From Pelomyxa schiedti (lineage: Eukaryota > Evosea > Pelobiontida > Pelomyxidae), in contig JAHLWZ010000832.1 of assembly GCA_020536535.1 (NCBI GenBank), forward strand, positions 26,954-90,953: DNA of 64,000 nt, read 5' to 3'. The notes below the pieces were generated by a model, which worked only from the letters and a program-made list of their open reading frames with translations, had not been told where the DNA came from and made no database searches. This document shows, in pieces, positions 11,457-24,237 of the stretch. A program made the position numbers and the translations under genes. How positions within the stretch are numbered: position 1 is the stretch's first letter; each line of letters opens with the position of its first letter.

Positions 11457-13894
11457 ATGCGGTTTGCAGTTCTGTTGGTTGCTCTTGCATCGTTGTTGTC
11501 GGTGTCACTTTGCGCGCCGCCCCGCACATTGCGTCATATTGGACCTACTCTTAAAGATGTGATTTACGCCGCCGGACAACCCAAATCGTCACGTGACTTT
11601 TACGAACGCATGACCGCTCTTGCTGCTCTGGGCTATCTCCCTAGGGAACACGAGCAATCTGTCTGCGAAAACGCCGTCTCTCACCTCCAGCAAATTGTAC
11701 AACGGCTCACCAGTGAAACCAAGTCCGCAGACATTGTTATCGATCTGGATTCTCTCTTGGGAATCTCCGTCACCTTCGGGTGTGAGCTCCAAATCGCTGA
11801 AGATACCATCATGGCGATAGCCGACACCGAGGCGTACTCCACTCTCGATGAACTGTTTTACGCTGTTAAAACGCTCGAATTCGCTGCCGTGAAGGGTATC
11901 CACCTAGCTGATGACGTCACACTCGCGGAGTTCGTGGAAAAGGTGATTGACTTGTTAGGTCATTTGCCACTCATTGTGTTCAGATAATGGAGTTGGAGTC
12001 TGACGGCTACTTCCTGACTGAAGCCGCGTCCCAATCGGTTCTTGCTCATAATTACCCAAGCAAAAATTTAAACATCTTTCTCATTCCAGACGACCTTGTT
12101 CAACACTGGGTTGGCACTTTCAGCTTTGGGGAAACTTCATAAGCTTGGTGCCAATATCGAGGATGTGGAGAAGCTTCAAACAATGCTGGATGTCATTTTT
12201 GACCAACTGCAATACAAAAACAAAGTATTGGGATTCTGGTCTGATGGTGAGGAGGAAGACCGTGTGCGAGTAACTTCTGCACTGTTCTCTGGGTTGGTAG
12301 CCTTCTCAGAAGTTGTCAAGTTCGATGTACCTGAGGTATAGCATCCCGGTGCCCAACTTTACACCAAAATAACTTCTTTATCCTCCAGGCTAAGATTTCT
12401 GACATCCAACGGTTCTTGTTGAGGTACAAACCCTCATCTCCATCTGAAGCATACTGGCAAGTGATGGGGTTGATTTCACTGCACCGAAATCCGTTTGCCA
12501 AAATCATTGCCTCAGTTGAGCCTTTGGAAACCTCCTTTTTAACTGGAGAGACTGCCAACCTTGTGGTATGGAAGCATGTATGAAGGGTCAACATGTTCAT
12601 ACAGTTTTAGGTTGGTGTTTTTGATCTTATGGGAGTTTTGATTCAAGATCATTTCCTTGTATTACTAACTGGGAAGACATCTCACGAAGTGCCCAGGGCT
12701 TTCATTGAATCCACACCTGGAGTTTATTCTCTCGCAGTTCCAATGTATGATATATCGATCTTATACATGTAGTGATTGCATTCAGGGTGGAGCCAGGTTA
12801 CTATGAGACTTCTGTTACCGCCTCGGCTTCCAACCCTGAGGATAAATATATTGCATTGGAGTCTCTCAAAATTTCCTTTACTGTGAGTGATCGTCACTTC
12901 ACCAACTTCTAAATCGCCTATCTAGGCTCTTGGAGTTATTGATGTTCCCTCTGTGGAGACCAACCAAACTAACGGGTTTGATAGTTCGATCTGAGGGAAA
13001 TACTAACAAATAACAGAAAACTCATCTATCCCGCGAAGTACACCGACGATTTGGTTATTTCTCCATCTTCACCAATTTCTTTCACCTTCTCGGTTTTGTA
13101 CGCAACTCAAAAGAAAACAATTTTCTTATCTGTCTCAGGGACAAGATGTCTGGCAAACCAATGTCTGTTCAGCAGGCAGCACTTCTCTTTACATCAGGGG
13201 ATTCTGTTATACAACCCCCTGCAACTCTTACAGCTCCAGGGGTATACTCTGTTGTGATGGTGTGTTTATATTGGCTTATAAACACTAACGACCAACTACA
13301 GAATCCAATCAAATTTTCTGCCGAGTCTGGGAAATATAAAATTTCTCTTGTTGCTGGTGACATCGCAGCCAAAAAGGTCAATAAAATAGCGCGTAACTTA
13401 AGTGTAAAAAATTCACACACTTTGTCATGTCAGCCAGTGGAATGGGAACTCGGCACAGCTGCCATAACTTTCACCACATCCGTGCCTACAGGAGTCCGAG
13501 ATGCTGTACTTTCTCCTAAGCCGGCAATAGAACACAAGTTCTCTGTCCCAGCACGGAGACCCGGTATTATTGTTTGGAGCACTTTCACTGGTTTAGTTTG
13601 CTTACCTTTTGTTGTCCTTGTCTTCTTCGTATGCTTCTTTTTCTGTGACTCTGTCATAACACTCTTCACCAGTTGTTGCACATCGGAGTGTCTCTGGTTC
13701 AACCAGCCAACTTCTTGGCAACAGCAGCTTTCGCGGCCTGCATATGCAGCTATGCCGCCCTTCTTGTGGCTTACTGGCTGTGGCTTAACATGCTGCAGAC
13801 ACTCTTCATTATGGCACTTTTAGCAGTTCCCACTATGCTTTCTGCAAGAGCAGCGTTGTTGGGACGATCAGGAATTAAAGTTAAACAGCCTTAA
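11457..13894 (+). CDS. RPN2: Ribophorin II (oligosaccharyltransferase subunit, SWP1/OST delta)
   Basis: Begins MRFAVLLVALASLLSVSLCA, a clear signal peptide. Exon 1 (11457-11942), exon 2 (11984-12037) and exon 3 (12090-12335) join in phase through 41- and 52-nt introns, and about seven more introns follow. The helical lumenal domain (TLFNTGLALSALGKL; ALFSGLVAFSEVV) is followed by beta-sandwich segments (VYSLAVPM, KLIYPAKYTDDL). Next comes PIEHKF-like PARRPGIIVW, then three membrane segments ending LLVAYWLWLNMLQTLF and a short basic tail. This order and the C-terminal membrane signature match ribophorin II, the non-catalytic OST subunit that supports N-glycosylation of nascent proteins in the ER. 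Length is close to the family norm. Its stop overlaps that of the convergent gene. Confidence 0.9.
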
Positions 13895-16800
13895 ACGGAG
13901 GTGTTTTTATTGAATTCCGTTTGTTCAGTATTCTTTCCCTGTAGTCCGTCACATGAAGAAGTGACCTTGACATAGTGAAAATCCCCATTAGTGCCAGAGA
14001 AACTAACAGCAGAGGTTCCAGTGACTAGAGTCTGCCCATCACGAAGAGTCACTTTGATTGAGGAGGGTAAAACAGTGCCAGTGAATGAAATTGAAGTAGT
14101 CATGATAGAGGAGCCTTGTTGTGTGTCAAATGTGATGGTGAACTGGAGGCACTTGAATTTGAGGTTCGTGACTGTGAAGTGCCCGGTGGATTTGGGAGTG
14201 TGGAGATAGGACATGGGAAGTGTTGGTGCGAGGATGAAAGTGTCGGGGCTGGGTCCAGAACTGGTTACATACTCGCGGAATCCAATTATGGTTCTTATCT
14301 GAAGAGCGGTAAGATAGGTATTGTCTGGGCTGTAGTAATAATCAAATATAATGTATATTATATTATGTTATTAATAATTTCAGCGAAGTACAATCATGGA
14401 AAAGAGCGTGCCACCCCAGCCGTATCTGTAATGAGTTAGGGTAAGGGGGTAGTTGAATGAGTGTCAACGCTTCAGCTCCTCCAGGATTAGAAGGATCGAA
14501 GGTCACTGGCCAATATTCATTTGCCACTCCTGGAATTCGGAAGTTGTATTCATCCGGGAGCCTGCAAGAAACTAAGAGCTCACCTGTAGTGAAGGAAACT
14601 ACCCAACATCGATAGTTCCAACTGAACGAGTGACGTTTGCATCCCACCGAGAGTAAATACGGTGGGCAATGGAAGATACAGAATCAGAGGCCAAGGAAGT
14701 GTAATTTGCTATGATACAACCTTCATTGTATGGATACAGATACCTGATTGAAGTAAAGGAAAAATAATTTGTACACAGATTTTCAATGAGGATACGATCT
14801 ATACTAATGTAAGCAAATTTATAAGTAATGCATGAACATACGGCCACTCAAGCCAGGGACTGGAGGCAATCAAGAAATATTTCAATTTTGGACCCAGAAT
14901 TTCAATTTGTTCCTGAGATGCCATTCCACAAGCTGTTTGGACATGAATGTGGTTCACAGATACCCTTTACTATGACCTATGGGAGTTGTTTGCATCATAA
15001 TGTCGAAGTAGTCCGGTATGATAATTGGTTGTCCTGTATTGGAATCCCAGTCTCGGAACTCTCCTTCATAAAACATGGACTGTGTTCTCTCCTGCCCTCG
15101 TGATGCATAGTTGAATTCAATTAAGGAAGCTCTTTGTGCTCTTTGTGCCAGTATGAAAAATTAAAGGGTGGATATGTTTGCCAGTATTCTACATCTTCTC
15201 CTTTTCCCGCCATTGGAGCCAATATGGCCAAAATCGCACAAGCTTCAGCAGCAGCAGCTTCGACGTCCACCTGGCACACCATAAGGAAAAAGATGCCTTC
15301 AGGAAGAAAAAGGAAAATACAGTACGAATGTGAGAGGCAGCACCACCTGGATTTGAGCTGTTGAATCTGATTGAACCATCTTGACCACTTTCCCAGGAGC
15401 AATGACAGTGATACCATCCATCTGTGTCAGTCCGATGCTCCTGCCACCATCTGAATGTTGTTGTTAACTTCGCCTAGTCTTTTCCAGTACCTCATATAGG
15501 AATTCAGATAAGGGTATATCTGTGTCAACCAGGTGACGTCTTGGTCACGAGCATATATTGCCATAACAGTGTGGAGTGGTAAACACCAATTTGGAGCTGT
15601 CCCACATTCCGCGCCATCATCACATATCTTTAGGTGGATTAGCGAGTAATGAATGCCTTGTAAGTACCATGTTGAATGAACCATCTTCCCGAGAACATGG
15701 CACATGGGGTTCAGGGGTAAACATGAAGGTGGAAAGAAGAAGTTCTTTTGCAAGTGATATATTTGTATAACTGAGCAACAGTGCGTCTATGGAAGTCTCT
15801 GCCAGTACCTGGTAAACATTAATAGCCGAAATTGAGGGGAAAAACGTACCTGTCTTGGGCTGAACGGTTGCATAGAGTCCCATACTCCATGATAAATTCC
15901 AACTGCATTTCTCACAGTGAACCTAACAGTTTCGAGGTCATAATTCACGCCGTGTATCCACTCTTTTGGCCAGTCTCCTGTTAATTGTGGCGCCTTGTCC
16001 CAAAACTGGTCATCTTCTTGGATACGGGAATTGAGAGCAGTGACCGCTCCTATTGGAGGTTAATAATACCTACAGATTAGTTTAGGTTTACCTTGCTGAG
16101 CAATTGGATGAGAACCAAGTACAATTTTTTCAGACATTCCTCGGGTAAGGGTGAAAGTGATACTCTGCTTACCAGCAGCTGGAACCTGCACAAAGTGAAA
16201 ATTGAAAAAAAAAGTAAAATGAATGGTACATTAAGGGAGTATGTGAGCATATTGTAAATAGATGAGCTTATCCCTCCCTCCCACGGGAAGGGTGTTGAGC
16301 ACTGAGTCTCATTTGTCACCAGTGATGCACTTTCAATCCACTGATCCCACTGCGACTTAAATAGAGTACATTTGTGAGCAATACTACTGGATGAAGCTCC
16401 AATGCCGAAGACCGGACCACCTGCCCAGATTTTTGCTGAATCTGGATTACTCAAAGAAATTTTTGTTACATTTCACACACCCAAAAGTACATCATAGGTC
16501 TGGTTGTAAAGCCCTCCAACAGCTCCATCACCTCCCCACCTTCACTTGTTAGAGTATTGGTGATTGCTCTATCTAGGTACCAAGTTTTCCAAGGGTAGCC
16601 ATAAATATTGGAGAAATGGGCGAGAACGGTAGAAGCAGTGGTTTTATGGTTAGAAAAAGTAAGTACGCATGTCAGTGCTTGGGAATTTTCTAAAATCTAC
16701 TGGTGCGTGAAAGGTGCAATTGACCCGATGAGATACCTGATAAACCCACTGAGCAGTAACATCCATATTGTCGTATGTAAAGTCATACGTCATTAATCTC

Positions 16801-17330
16801 AAGTTCTTTTAGTACAGCAACTAAAATTGTAGTATCTTACCTAGTGGTGTGGTGCTTAGATACAACTTCGATTCCATTTTGCAGGAAATCCTCTGTTTCG
16901 TGCAGCACCACACCATCAAGTTCTGTGATACAGTTACAATCTCATGACATAAAGAAAGAATACCAAGAGAAATGTCTGCCACAGATAAATAGTTTGGTGG
17001 AAACATTGTGGCACCACTCCCATAACTGAATGGCAATGACCTTCCCCACAGTGCGAAACCCAAAGGAGGCTGACTGCGCAGAATACCTTCAGAAACATTG
17101 ACACAATCTTTCGAGTAAAGCTTTTTTTTTTCCCCTCGTTTCACACTCCTGCCCTATGAACATAAAGCACCACATTTAACAGCCAATAAATGCAAACCTG
17201 TTGGTGCAATGGCTGTGTGGGTTGGGTTGTCCAAGTACCCAAATGGCGTATAGTCCAAAGCAGGGTATGTTCCCCCTGACAATGCAACCAACAATGCAAA
17301 CAACGAAATGAACTGACAAACAAGCAGCAT
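13891..17330 (-). CDS. Secreted six-hairpin-glycosidase-like protein
   Basis: Starts at the ATG at 17330 with a strong signal peptide (MLLVCQFISLFALLVALSGG) and ends at a TAA at 13891 that overlaps the ribophorin II stop. Many small exons. Recognisable stretches in order: GFALWGRSLPFSYGSGAT (17060), WAGGPVFGIGASSS (16430), FWDKAPQLTGDWPKEW (15985), DLETVRFTVRNAVGIYHG (15930), VPCSREDGSFNMV (15700), CGTAPNWCLPLHTVMAIYA (15590), DVTWLTQIYPYLNSYMRYW (15540), MFYEGEFRDWDSNTGQP (15080). The pattern of Trp-rich alternating helices, with GTAP-W...IY and YPxLxxYxxW, resembles (alpha/alpha)6-barrel glycosidases of the GH63/GH37/rhamnosidase type. The C-terminal exon looks beta-rich. Substrate and catalytic acids cannot be assigned. 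A digestive or wall-degrading role is inference. Confidence 0.65.
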
Positions 17331-17473
17331 TCAAAGGCACTGAGGAATTTCGGATTATTTCGTTTTCTTTTTTGTGGTGGAAAGTGTAAACAACAAAAAA
17401 GGAAGTGATAGACTGGCCAGTGGAGTGGTTGAATGATTGTTTTATTTGGGTTTCCTTTGTCTGTTACAGTGGA

Positions 17474-18197
17474 TTAAAGAACGGAACCAGCGGTTGCAGC
17501 AACTCGGGGCCACAAATCAGCACACTCCTTACCAACTGGACCAGTGATTGCAGAGCCCTTCATTTCTCCTTTGGGGTTTACAATGACACCGGCATTGTCT
17601 TTGGTTTTAGAAATGTCAGTAAGTAGGCCAAATAGGTGGCAATCCCATCCCGCAAGGAAAGTGGCACACCTTCAAAGTAAATGAAGACACCATCGCGTCT
17701 GCGCCAAGGCTTCCTCTGCCTCACAATAATGGCAGAGTGGACTTAAGAGCAGGTTATGAAAGGAAGGTGAAATTATTACATTAATGTGGAGCGAGCTTCT
17801 TGCTCTTTGGGTTTTTTTGTGTGGGCTGATAATGCATACCCTTTTTCCTCAATTCGGGCTTGCCCTTCTTTACAGTAGCAAGGACAATATCACCCACAGA
17901 TGCTGAGGGCAATCTGTTGAGCCTGCCGTGAATTCCCTTGACGGCAATGACGTAGAGGTTCTTTGCGCCAGTGTTGTCGGCGCAGTTGATTACAGCGCCC
18001 ACTGGAAGACCACACGTCATCCTGAATTTGTTTCCAGTAGCACCGGCTCTTCCTGTACATTAACAACAAGCGTAAATACAACGCCGATACCCCGTGTACA
18101 AAGTGGCGGGGCGACGAGAGGGGAAAAAAAAAAAAAAAACGGAGACAGTACGATACAGTAACCACTACAACAACACTGTACCTCTCTTTGAAGCCAT
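17474..18197 (-). CDS. RPL23: 60S ribosomal protein L23 (uL14)
   Basis: All four exons were resolved: 18197-18182, 18052-17840, 17741-17670 and 17598-17474, with introns of 129, 98 and 71 nt joining in phase. The product begins [17 protein letters not shown] and contains [60 protein letters not shown] and [18 protein letters not shown], ending ...AGSVL. This is full-length uL14, which sits at the subunit interface of the large ribosomal subunit and contacts 28S rRNA. The first exon is only 16 nt. The gene is divergent from the NFX1-type gene. Confidence 0.97.
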
Positions 18198-18442
18198 TGT
18201 GAACGATAGGACCACAAGCGGGCGAGATCTACGACCACGAATAAAATGAACGAAATGCTACGAACCTCAATAAATGATGTCAGGCTAAGCCACCAATTGA
18301 TGGCTTTCTTTCTATCCGTCTATTCTATTTCCAAGTTTGACAGTTGTCACAGTGAATTAAAAACCCGGACATCTGTCTTTCCTGGTTGTATCTGACTTGC
18401 CTTTCATTTTTGCCAAAAAACTCGACAGCCACACAAGGCGTC

Positions 18443-21400
18443 ATGTACTACCCTGCTCAATCTGCCGCAGCCCCGCAACAACAGGGCCGCGCGCCTGCGC
18501 CGATGTTTGGACACCCTAATTCATTGTGGTTTCCACCAAACCAGGAGCACCTCAGGCAACAGTACGCCATGCAGTATTGTTCGTACCATGGAATACCGTA
18601 CACTCCTTCTGCCTTTCCTGGATTTCAGCTGCCGCCACAAGCACAACACGCCAATAGTTCACAAATACAACAACAAATAAAGGCAGCCAAGCACACTCAG
18701 AATACCCATTCTAGCACCACACCTCCAGTCACTGCATCTAGGCCAAAGACCCCTCCCACCGTTGTTGTGACAACACGTCCTGTCACTCCACCCACAGTTA
18801 CAGTGCTCCACCACGCTGACCCACAAACCCAACCAAATGCCCCCCCTACTTCGGTTTCTGGTACCCTAACTGCTGCAGTTCTACCCCCGGACACCACCGC
18901 AACAGTAAATTCTGAACCATCTGTGACGACACACACTTCCTCTCAAACCTCCGTCACACCCGTGAAAACGCCACCAACTTCTCCTGTCTTATCATCAACA
19001 CAGGCACCACTATGCAGCGCTCCCTCTTTAGCTACTGCAACTTCCTCGTCAACTTCTTGTGCCAACTCTTCAAATAGAAATAATTCAAGCACAGCCACAC
19101 CAGGGTCTCTCACTGCAGACCACCCAACTATCACAATAATTACCACTTCAATAAACAATAGCGTTACCACCACTACAACAACAACTGTACCAACGGGCTC
19201 TTCTGCAGCACGTACAACAGAGTGTGTCGAACAAAGTACCCTTTGTGCTCAAATGACAAAGAAGATTGAAACTAATTCTTATGAGTGCATGATCTGCTTT
19301 GAAGTTATTCCTGTATGCAGGAATATCTCCAATAGAGCATATGATTTATATTTTTTTTAGAGAACTGCAGATATCTGGTCATGTGGGAAGTGTTGGGGAC
19401 TTTTTCATATTCAGTGTATAAAGAAGTGGAAAGAGACCTCTAATCGTATTTCTTCTACACTGATCTATCTTATTTTGATCGTGTACTTTAGAACAGGCCC
19501 CTACTCCTCACACAATTGATGCAATTTTACACCCCCCACCAAAAGGTATTGTAGCTTTCCTATGTATGGCGCTTTGACTTCAGTAGTTGATACACGTAAT
19601 TGGCGTTGTCCAACTTGCCGATATGAGTTCTTAACTCCCCCAAAGTCCTCTTGCTATTGTGGAAAAGTGGAGAATGCCTCAAGCCACAACCTTTATGCCT
19701 TACCGCACTCGTGTGGTGCGAGATGCGGTAGAAGCCGAGTGGGCACTCCTTGTCCACATGAATGTACACTTGTGTGCCACCCTGGTCCATGCCCACCGTG
19801 TGTGGTTTTCTGAGTTTCTTTTTGTGTGACTCGGTCCAACTAGATGTCCCGCATTAGGACCCGTTCGCAATTGCTTTTGTGGGAGGACCAAGTACGCAAC
19901 TCGCTGTTCAGATATTGATAACGGGCAATCCTGTGGTGCGATATGCGGGCAATCTCTCAACTGTCTCAAGCATACATGTGCGTCTCCATGCCACCCAGGT
20001 ACTGGTTTTTCAATTTTTCGAAGTACATGTGTTCATTCTTACTTTCAGGAAAGTGTAAGCCTTGCCCAGAGGCTGTCGAACAAAAGTGTTACTGTGGGAG
20101 AGTTACAGAGTCTCGTGCTTGTGGCACTGGGAGTCTGGATCAGTCACAAGGAGAAGATAGATACTTCTGTTGTAATCAAGTTTGTGACAAGTGTGTTCAT
20201 CCCAAATTTACTAGATTAGTGTAACAATTATTTCAGGCAACTTGACTGTAAGAATCACAACTGTAAAAAGTTGTGTCATGCAGGACCTTGCGGAGACTGC
20301 GAACTTCTCCCATCACAGGTCACAACTTGCCCCTGTAAATCGGTCAGTTCCACCTCAGCTTGCTTATTTCCCTGTCTAATCTGACCCAACAGGTTCCACT
20401 TTATAGGTTACTGAAAGAAGAAAGAAAGAGCTGCCTGGATGAGATACCAACTTGTGGTCGGCCCTGTAACAAGAAATTAGAATGTGGGCACAACTGCCTT
20501 GCGTGTTGCCATACTGGTCCCTGTCCACCCTGTACAACAGAGGTTGTCTATTTTTTATTATTTATTTACTGTGTCTGAATGTCTATTAATGTACTATGAA
20601 GGTTCATGTATATTGTAGATGCAAATCAACCACCGCGTTGCGTCCCTGCACCTCCAAGAATATTCCTGTCTGCAATAAAGTACAATTCTAGCTATTCTGG
20701 AAAACTCCTAATACCAGGATAGCCGTGTGAAGTTATGAAATCATGTGGACGTCATCTCTGCCGCACTGTGTGTTGTCCGTCTAGATGTGCGGAGGATATC
20801 CCTGGCAATCACGTTTGCAGAATTGTGTGTAACAAACAGCTGGAATGCCGGAAACACAAGTGTGAGGTAACAACTCCCCTATTTATGTGCTGCACATTCA
20901 TATTTTTACAGATACTATGTCACCTGGGACCCTGTCCATCTTGCTTCAAGGTTAAGATGGAAGAAGTGAGTTGCCGATGTGGAAAAACCGTGCTACACCC
21001 TCCAATTCCATGTGGAACGAAACTGCCACCAGTAAATAAACGTCTCCTTTTCCCTTTGTTCATTTTTCTAGTGCCCATTTCCTTGCTCTATTCCTCGAAA
21101 ATGTGGTCACAAGGATGTACCAGTGTATGGGGACATGCATTCATGCCATCAAGGGGCATGCCCGCCCTGTACAGTATGTTTGAGAATTAACGTAGAATTA
21201 CTAAAATTCACTGTAGATGTTGGTATCTAAAATGTGTATGGGAGGTCACGAGCTGAGGAAAAATGTTCAATGTTATCTCGAGTCAGTGTCATGTGGTAAG
21301 GTATGCGGGAAACAACTTCCCTGTGGCCTACATCTTTGCCAAAAACTGTGTCACCTTGGGCCTTGCTTTGAGCCACCTCCTCCAGCAAAGCCAGCAGCTG

Positions 21401-22980
21401 ACAAGCAATCCCGCAAAAAAAATAAGAAGAAAAAGAAGTCTGCACACACATCTTCTACCACCCTCTCCACTGAAGCAACTCCTTCCAATCAACCAACCGA
21501 GACAACACAAACAAGTGTCGTGAAGCCTCTCACCGAACAGCCCACTAATGGGCAACCCTCGGAGCAATCAGCATCTAGTGCACAGCAGAGCAAACCAAAT
21601 ACCAGCACCAGTAGTAGTGCGGTGACTTTATCTCAGACGAGCCAACTAACCCCCTCAGTTCCTCCAAAGTAGTAAGTCATTTCCCACTCACCTTCTGACT
21701 TTGTATCAGAATCTCTTGTGGGCAAGTCTGTGGAGCCAAAAGAACTACATGCCAACATTTGTGTAAGGCGACATGCCATCCAGGAACCCCGTGCCCTTCC
21801 ATACTATGCACAGATTATGTAGCGTTTGTCTTCTCAACCTATTTTTTCTCACTTAAGATCAAGATTAACATTTTCTGCCCCTGCAAGCGGAGGTGCGCCC
21901 AAGTTGAATGTCTTCATGGTGGAAAGCCAAATGAAGGCTTTGCTGGTCCTGAACAAAGGGAATTGGAATGTGATGAGGAGTGTGCTGTATTGTCAAGAAA
22001 CAAGCGCCTGGCTGATGCTTTGGGGATTATGCCGTATTTTATCCCTTCGATCCCTGCATCTACTTATTTCTTCTCAGGGAAGTTGGGGCTCCAAGTTACC
22101 CAAAGGTTTTGGTGGTTCTTGGAAAATCACAAATGCCTTTCTTACTTCATGTGGAAGAGATTTTGGGTCAGTTTGTATCCTCAACCAAGTAGGTCACAAA
22201 CAATTCCAACAACTGGTGTTAATCTCCATCCCAGCCCAACTGTGGTGCTGTCAGCTGTCGATAAAGGCCGTAGACAACTTCTTGTTCAACTTTTGCGATA
22301 TTATGGTCTCTATACAACAGCTTTCACAAATCCCTCTCCAGGACAAACACAAGAAATGATTTTAACAAAAACCCCCCAGACCAGAGTGTACTACACGTAT
22401 TATGAGTTTAATAGTGGAACTAACTCCTAAACAGACCTTCCGTACTTCTTTCACAAGTTGCAATCTCATCATCCAATGCATCGCAAGACCCGACTGTCAC
22501 AATTCTCAGTTATGGTGAGGATGAAGCGCCGCAATTCCTAATGTCCCTTGGGAACCTTGATTCCGGAGCTGTAAACTTGAAATATTTATTGGGGAAAGAC
22601 TCCTGCATCCAGTGGCTTGACAAGCGCACTTGCTTGGTTCTTTTCAAAAGACCGGAGCAGATGAATGCCGCGATAAAGAATTTGAGTTGCACGTTTGTAG
22701 TGGAAACCCCACCTTCACACTGTGACCCAAGTATGATCCCTCAACTCCCTTGCGCATGTAGTCTAACTCAAAACAACAAATAAAATCAGCTAAAGGACCC
22801 AAGCCACCCAGACCTTACAAACCCGCAACACCAGCACCAACAACCAATGTGTGGGTGCAGAGGCAGCAGAGCCGCAACCCTGCCGCAGCCGCGGCCGCCT
22901 TACACCCGCCTACGGAGGAGCCCACATGGAGACAAAACAACAACTACTACGCCCACCTTCAAACTGACGAGACCGAGTAG
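18443..22980 (+). CDS. NFX1-type zinc-finger protein with RING-like and R3H-like domains
   Basis: Starts at the ATG at 18443 with a Gln/Pro-rich then Thr/Pro-rich N-terminus. A RING-like module spans 19280-19640: CMICFEVIP, then WSCGKCWGLFHIQCIKKW after an intron, then WRCPTCRYEF. About nine NFX1-type Cys/His repeats follow (e.g. CGHNCLACCHTGPCPPC, CGLHLCQKLCHLGPC) from 19650 to 21820. A Lys/Ser/Thr-rich insert interrupts them (21400-21670). The C-terminus has CLHGGKPNEGFAGPEQRELE, then a region resembling R3H (GRRQLLVQLLRYYGLYT), then an RRM-like end (CIQWLDKRTCLVLFKRPEQM). A last exon, KGPKPPRPYKP...QTDETE, stops at 22980. NFX1/shuttle-craft proteins bind nucleic acid and have E3 activity through the RING. 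At least twelve introns. Exon edges between 19440 and 19560 are uncertain. Confidence 0.88.
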
Positions 22981-23230
22981 GCTCTCGTCATTCAATTCCA
23001 TTAAAACAACTATTTTGTTTTTTGTTTTTCGTTTTTCGTTTTTCTTTTGGTTTTTGGCACTAGGGGTTTTAATTTTTGTGAAGAGTGAACGTTCCAGCCC
23101 ACAGCTAATAGTCTTGGGTACTGGCTCCAAACCATTCTAAATCACATAATAAAGAAAGAGGAAAAAACTCCGTTTACTTTTTTTGAATGTGGCTCGCGGC
23201 TCAGACCAGCGTAGAAAATGAAAAAATTAA
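22981..23230. other. Intergenic, T-rich; contains Pol III terminator for the tRNA
   Basis: Holds a repeated GTTTTTC tract (23015-23050) and, at 23219-23226, a T-run (on the minus strand) immediately downstream of the tRNA 3' end that fits a Pol III terminator. No coding signal. Confidence 0.5.
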
Positions 23231-23302
23231 TGGCCCCGCTCAGAATCGAACTGAGATCAAGAGAGCCAAAATCTCCCATACTAACCATTATACTACGGAG
23301 GT
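23231..23302 (-). tRNA. tRNA-Gln(UUG), 5' end rebuilt by a retroelement insertion
   Basis: A 72-nt cloverleaf reads on the minus strand: D arm GTAT-AATGGTTA-GTAT; anticodon stem GGAGA/TCTCT with loop TTTTGGC, so U33 and anticodon UUG (Gln, CAA); T arm CTCAG-TTCGATT-CTGAG; 3' acceptor strand CGGGGCC plus A73. The 5' acceptor strand here is ACCTCCG, leaving positions 1-72 and 2-71 unpaired (A/C and C/C). The other target-site copy (24471-24492) shows that the ancestral 5' strand was GGCTCCG, which pairs fully (one G-U). The retroelement therefore replaced the first two bases. Internal A and B boxes remain. Whether the altered RNA is processed or functional is unknown. If the anticodon stem is shifted by one base the isotype would change, but this pairing is the best. 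Confidence 0.8.
23281..23300. repeat. Target-site duplication, left copy (20 bp)
   Basis: CTAACCATTATACTACGGAG, identical to 24471-24490. It corresponds to nucleotides 3-22 of the tRNA. The bases flanking the two copies differ, so the duplication is exactly 20 bp. Confidence 0.95.
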
Positions 23303-23511
23303 TAAGCCCACACAAACGGCAGGCGTGTGTTGAAATTATTACTGAAAAACAGTGAAGCGGGGGGGCTTCTAGTGTACTGTGGATGGCGTGGATGTTTGTG
23401 CGGTGTGCTTGACTGCTACGCGGTGGTTGTGTGGTTATGGTGAGGCTGCTACATTATGTGTGTTACTGATCAAAGGCGGTTATGCGATGGTCCGGGTCTT
23501 CTCCCCGGTGT

Positions 23512-24237
23512 TTATGGAGGGTGGTAGATGTGATTGGGAGGGATCACAGCTTCCAAGTCAATCTTCGATTGAGTTGGAAGACCAACGTTCCTCCTTAATT
23601 CGAGCAGGGCCAAATTTTGGGGCAGGGTTGACACGTGGTAGTTGTATAAGCCTACCAGATTCCTAGCGGCGGATTTAGCGGAGTTCGGGGTGTTAGGTGT
23701 GACATTCAGAGTCTTCAGGGAGTTTAACCGGAGCTCCTTGCGGATTGCAGCGTTATGGCGGCATGTGTTGAGGATGTGCTTGACCGATTCCGGGGAATTG
23801 CAGCCGTGCCGGCATGTTGAGGCGATGTGGAGGATGTGGGACATGCGGTTATTCAGGGGCTTCATGCCGGTTGCAATTTGGAGAGCGTGGTTCCGCAGGG
23901 TTGGAGGGATTCCCTTGGTGTTGAGGTTCTTGACCAGGTTGATCCAGTGAGCCGCTGTTGGTTTCTCTGTCATTGTGGTCCGAAGCTTGTGATGCAGGGA
24001 TTTTCCCGGGCGTTCGTCCAGGATTGCCCTGTAAATGTCAGTGGGGTTCCTGAGAGTCGGTGGAATCTTCTCATTGAACGTGTGGATTAACTGCAGTGGG
24101 GAGGTAGGTAAGACCTTCTTCGGGTCTGTGCGGTTTGGATGCCTGAGGGCCGACACGGCGGTGGCAACATTCCACCAAGCCATGTCCAGCAGGGGGGTGG
24201 CAAAGCCACCCCCAGGGAGGGAATGGAATGACGACAT
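23512..24237 (-). CDS. C-terminal LINE ORF2-like protein with CCHC-type zinc knuckle
   Basis: 241 codons with an ATG at 24237 and a stop at 23512. It contains the LINE C-terminal motif C-x3-C-x7-H-x4-C (CRHGCNSPESVKHILNTC), preceded by the usual helical region (HWINLVKNLNTKGIPPTLRN, LQIATGMKPLNNRMSHI). There is no endonuclease and no reverse-transcriptase motif, so this is only the tail of an ORF2-type protein. The frame is fully open with its own ATG, which is notable for a truncated copy. It may encode a nucleic-acid-binding protein or may simply be recently truncated. Confidence 0.75.
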   Translation of the reverse strand: MSSFHSLPGGGFATPLLDMAWWNVATAVSALRHPNRTDPKKVLPTSPLQLIHTFNEKIPPTLRNPTDIYRAILDERPGKSLHHKLRTTMTEKPTAAHWINLVKNLNTKGIPPTLRNHALQIATGMKPLNNRMSHILHIASTCRHGCNSPESVKHILNTCRHNAAIRKELRLNSLKTLNVTPNTPNSAKSAARNLVGLYNYHVSTLPQNLALLELRRNVGLPTQSKIDLEAVIPPNHIYHPP

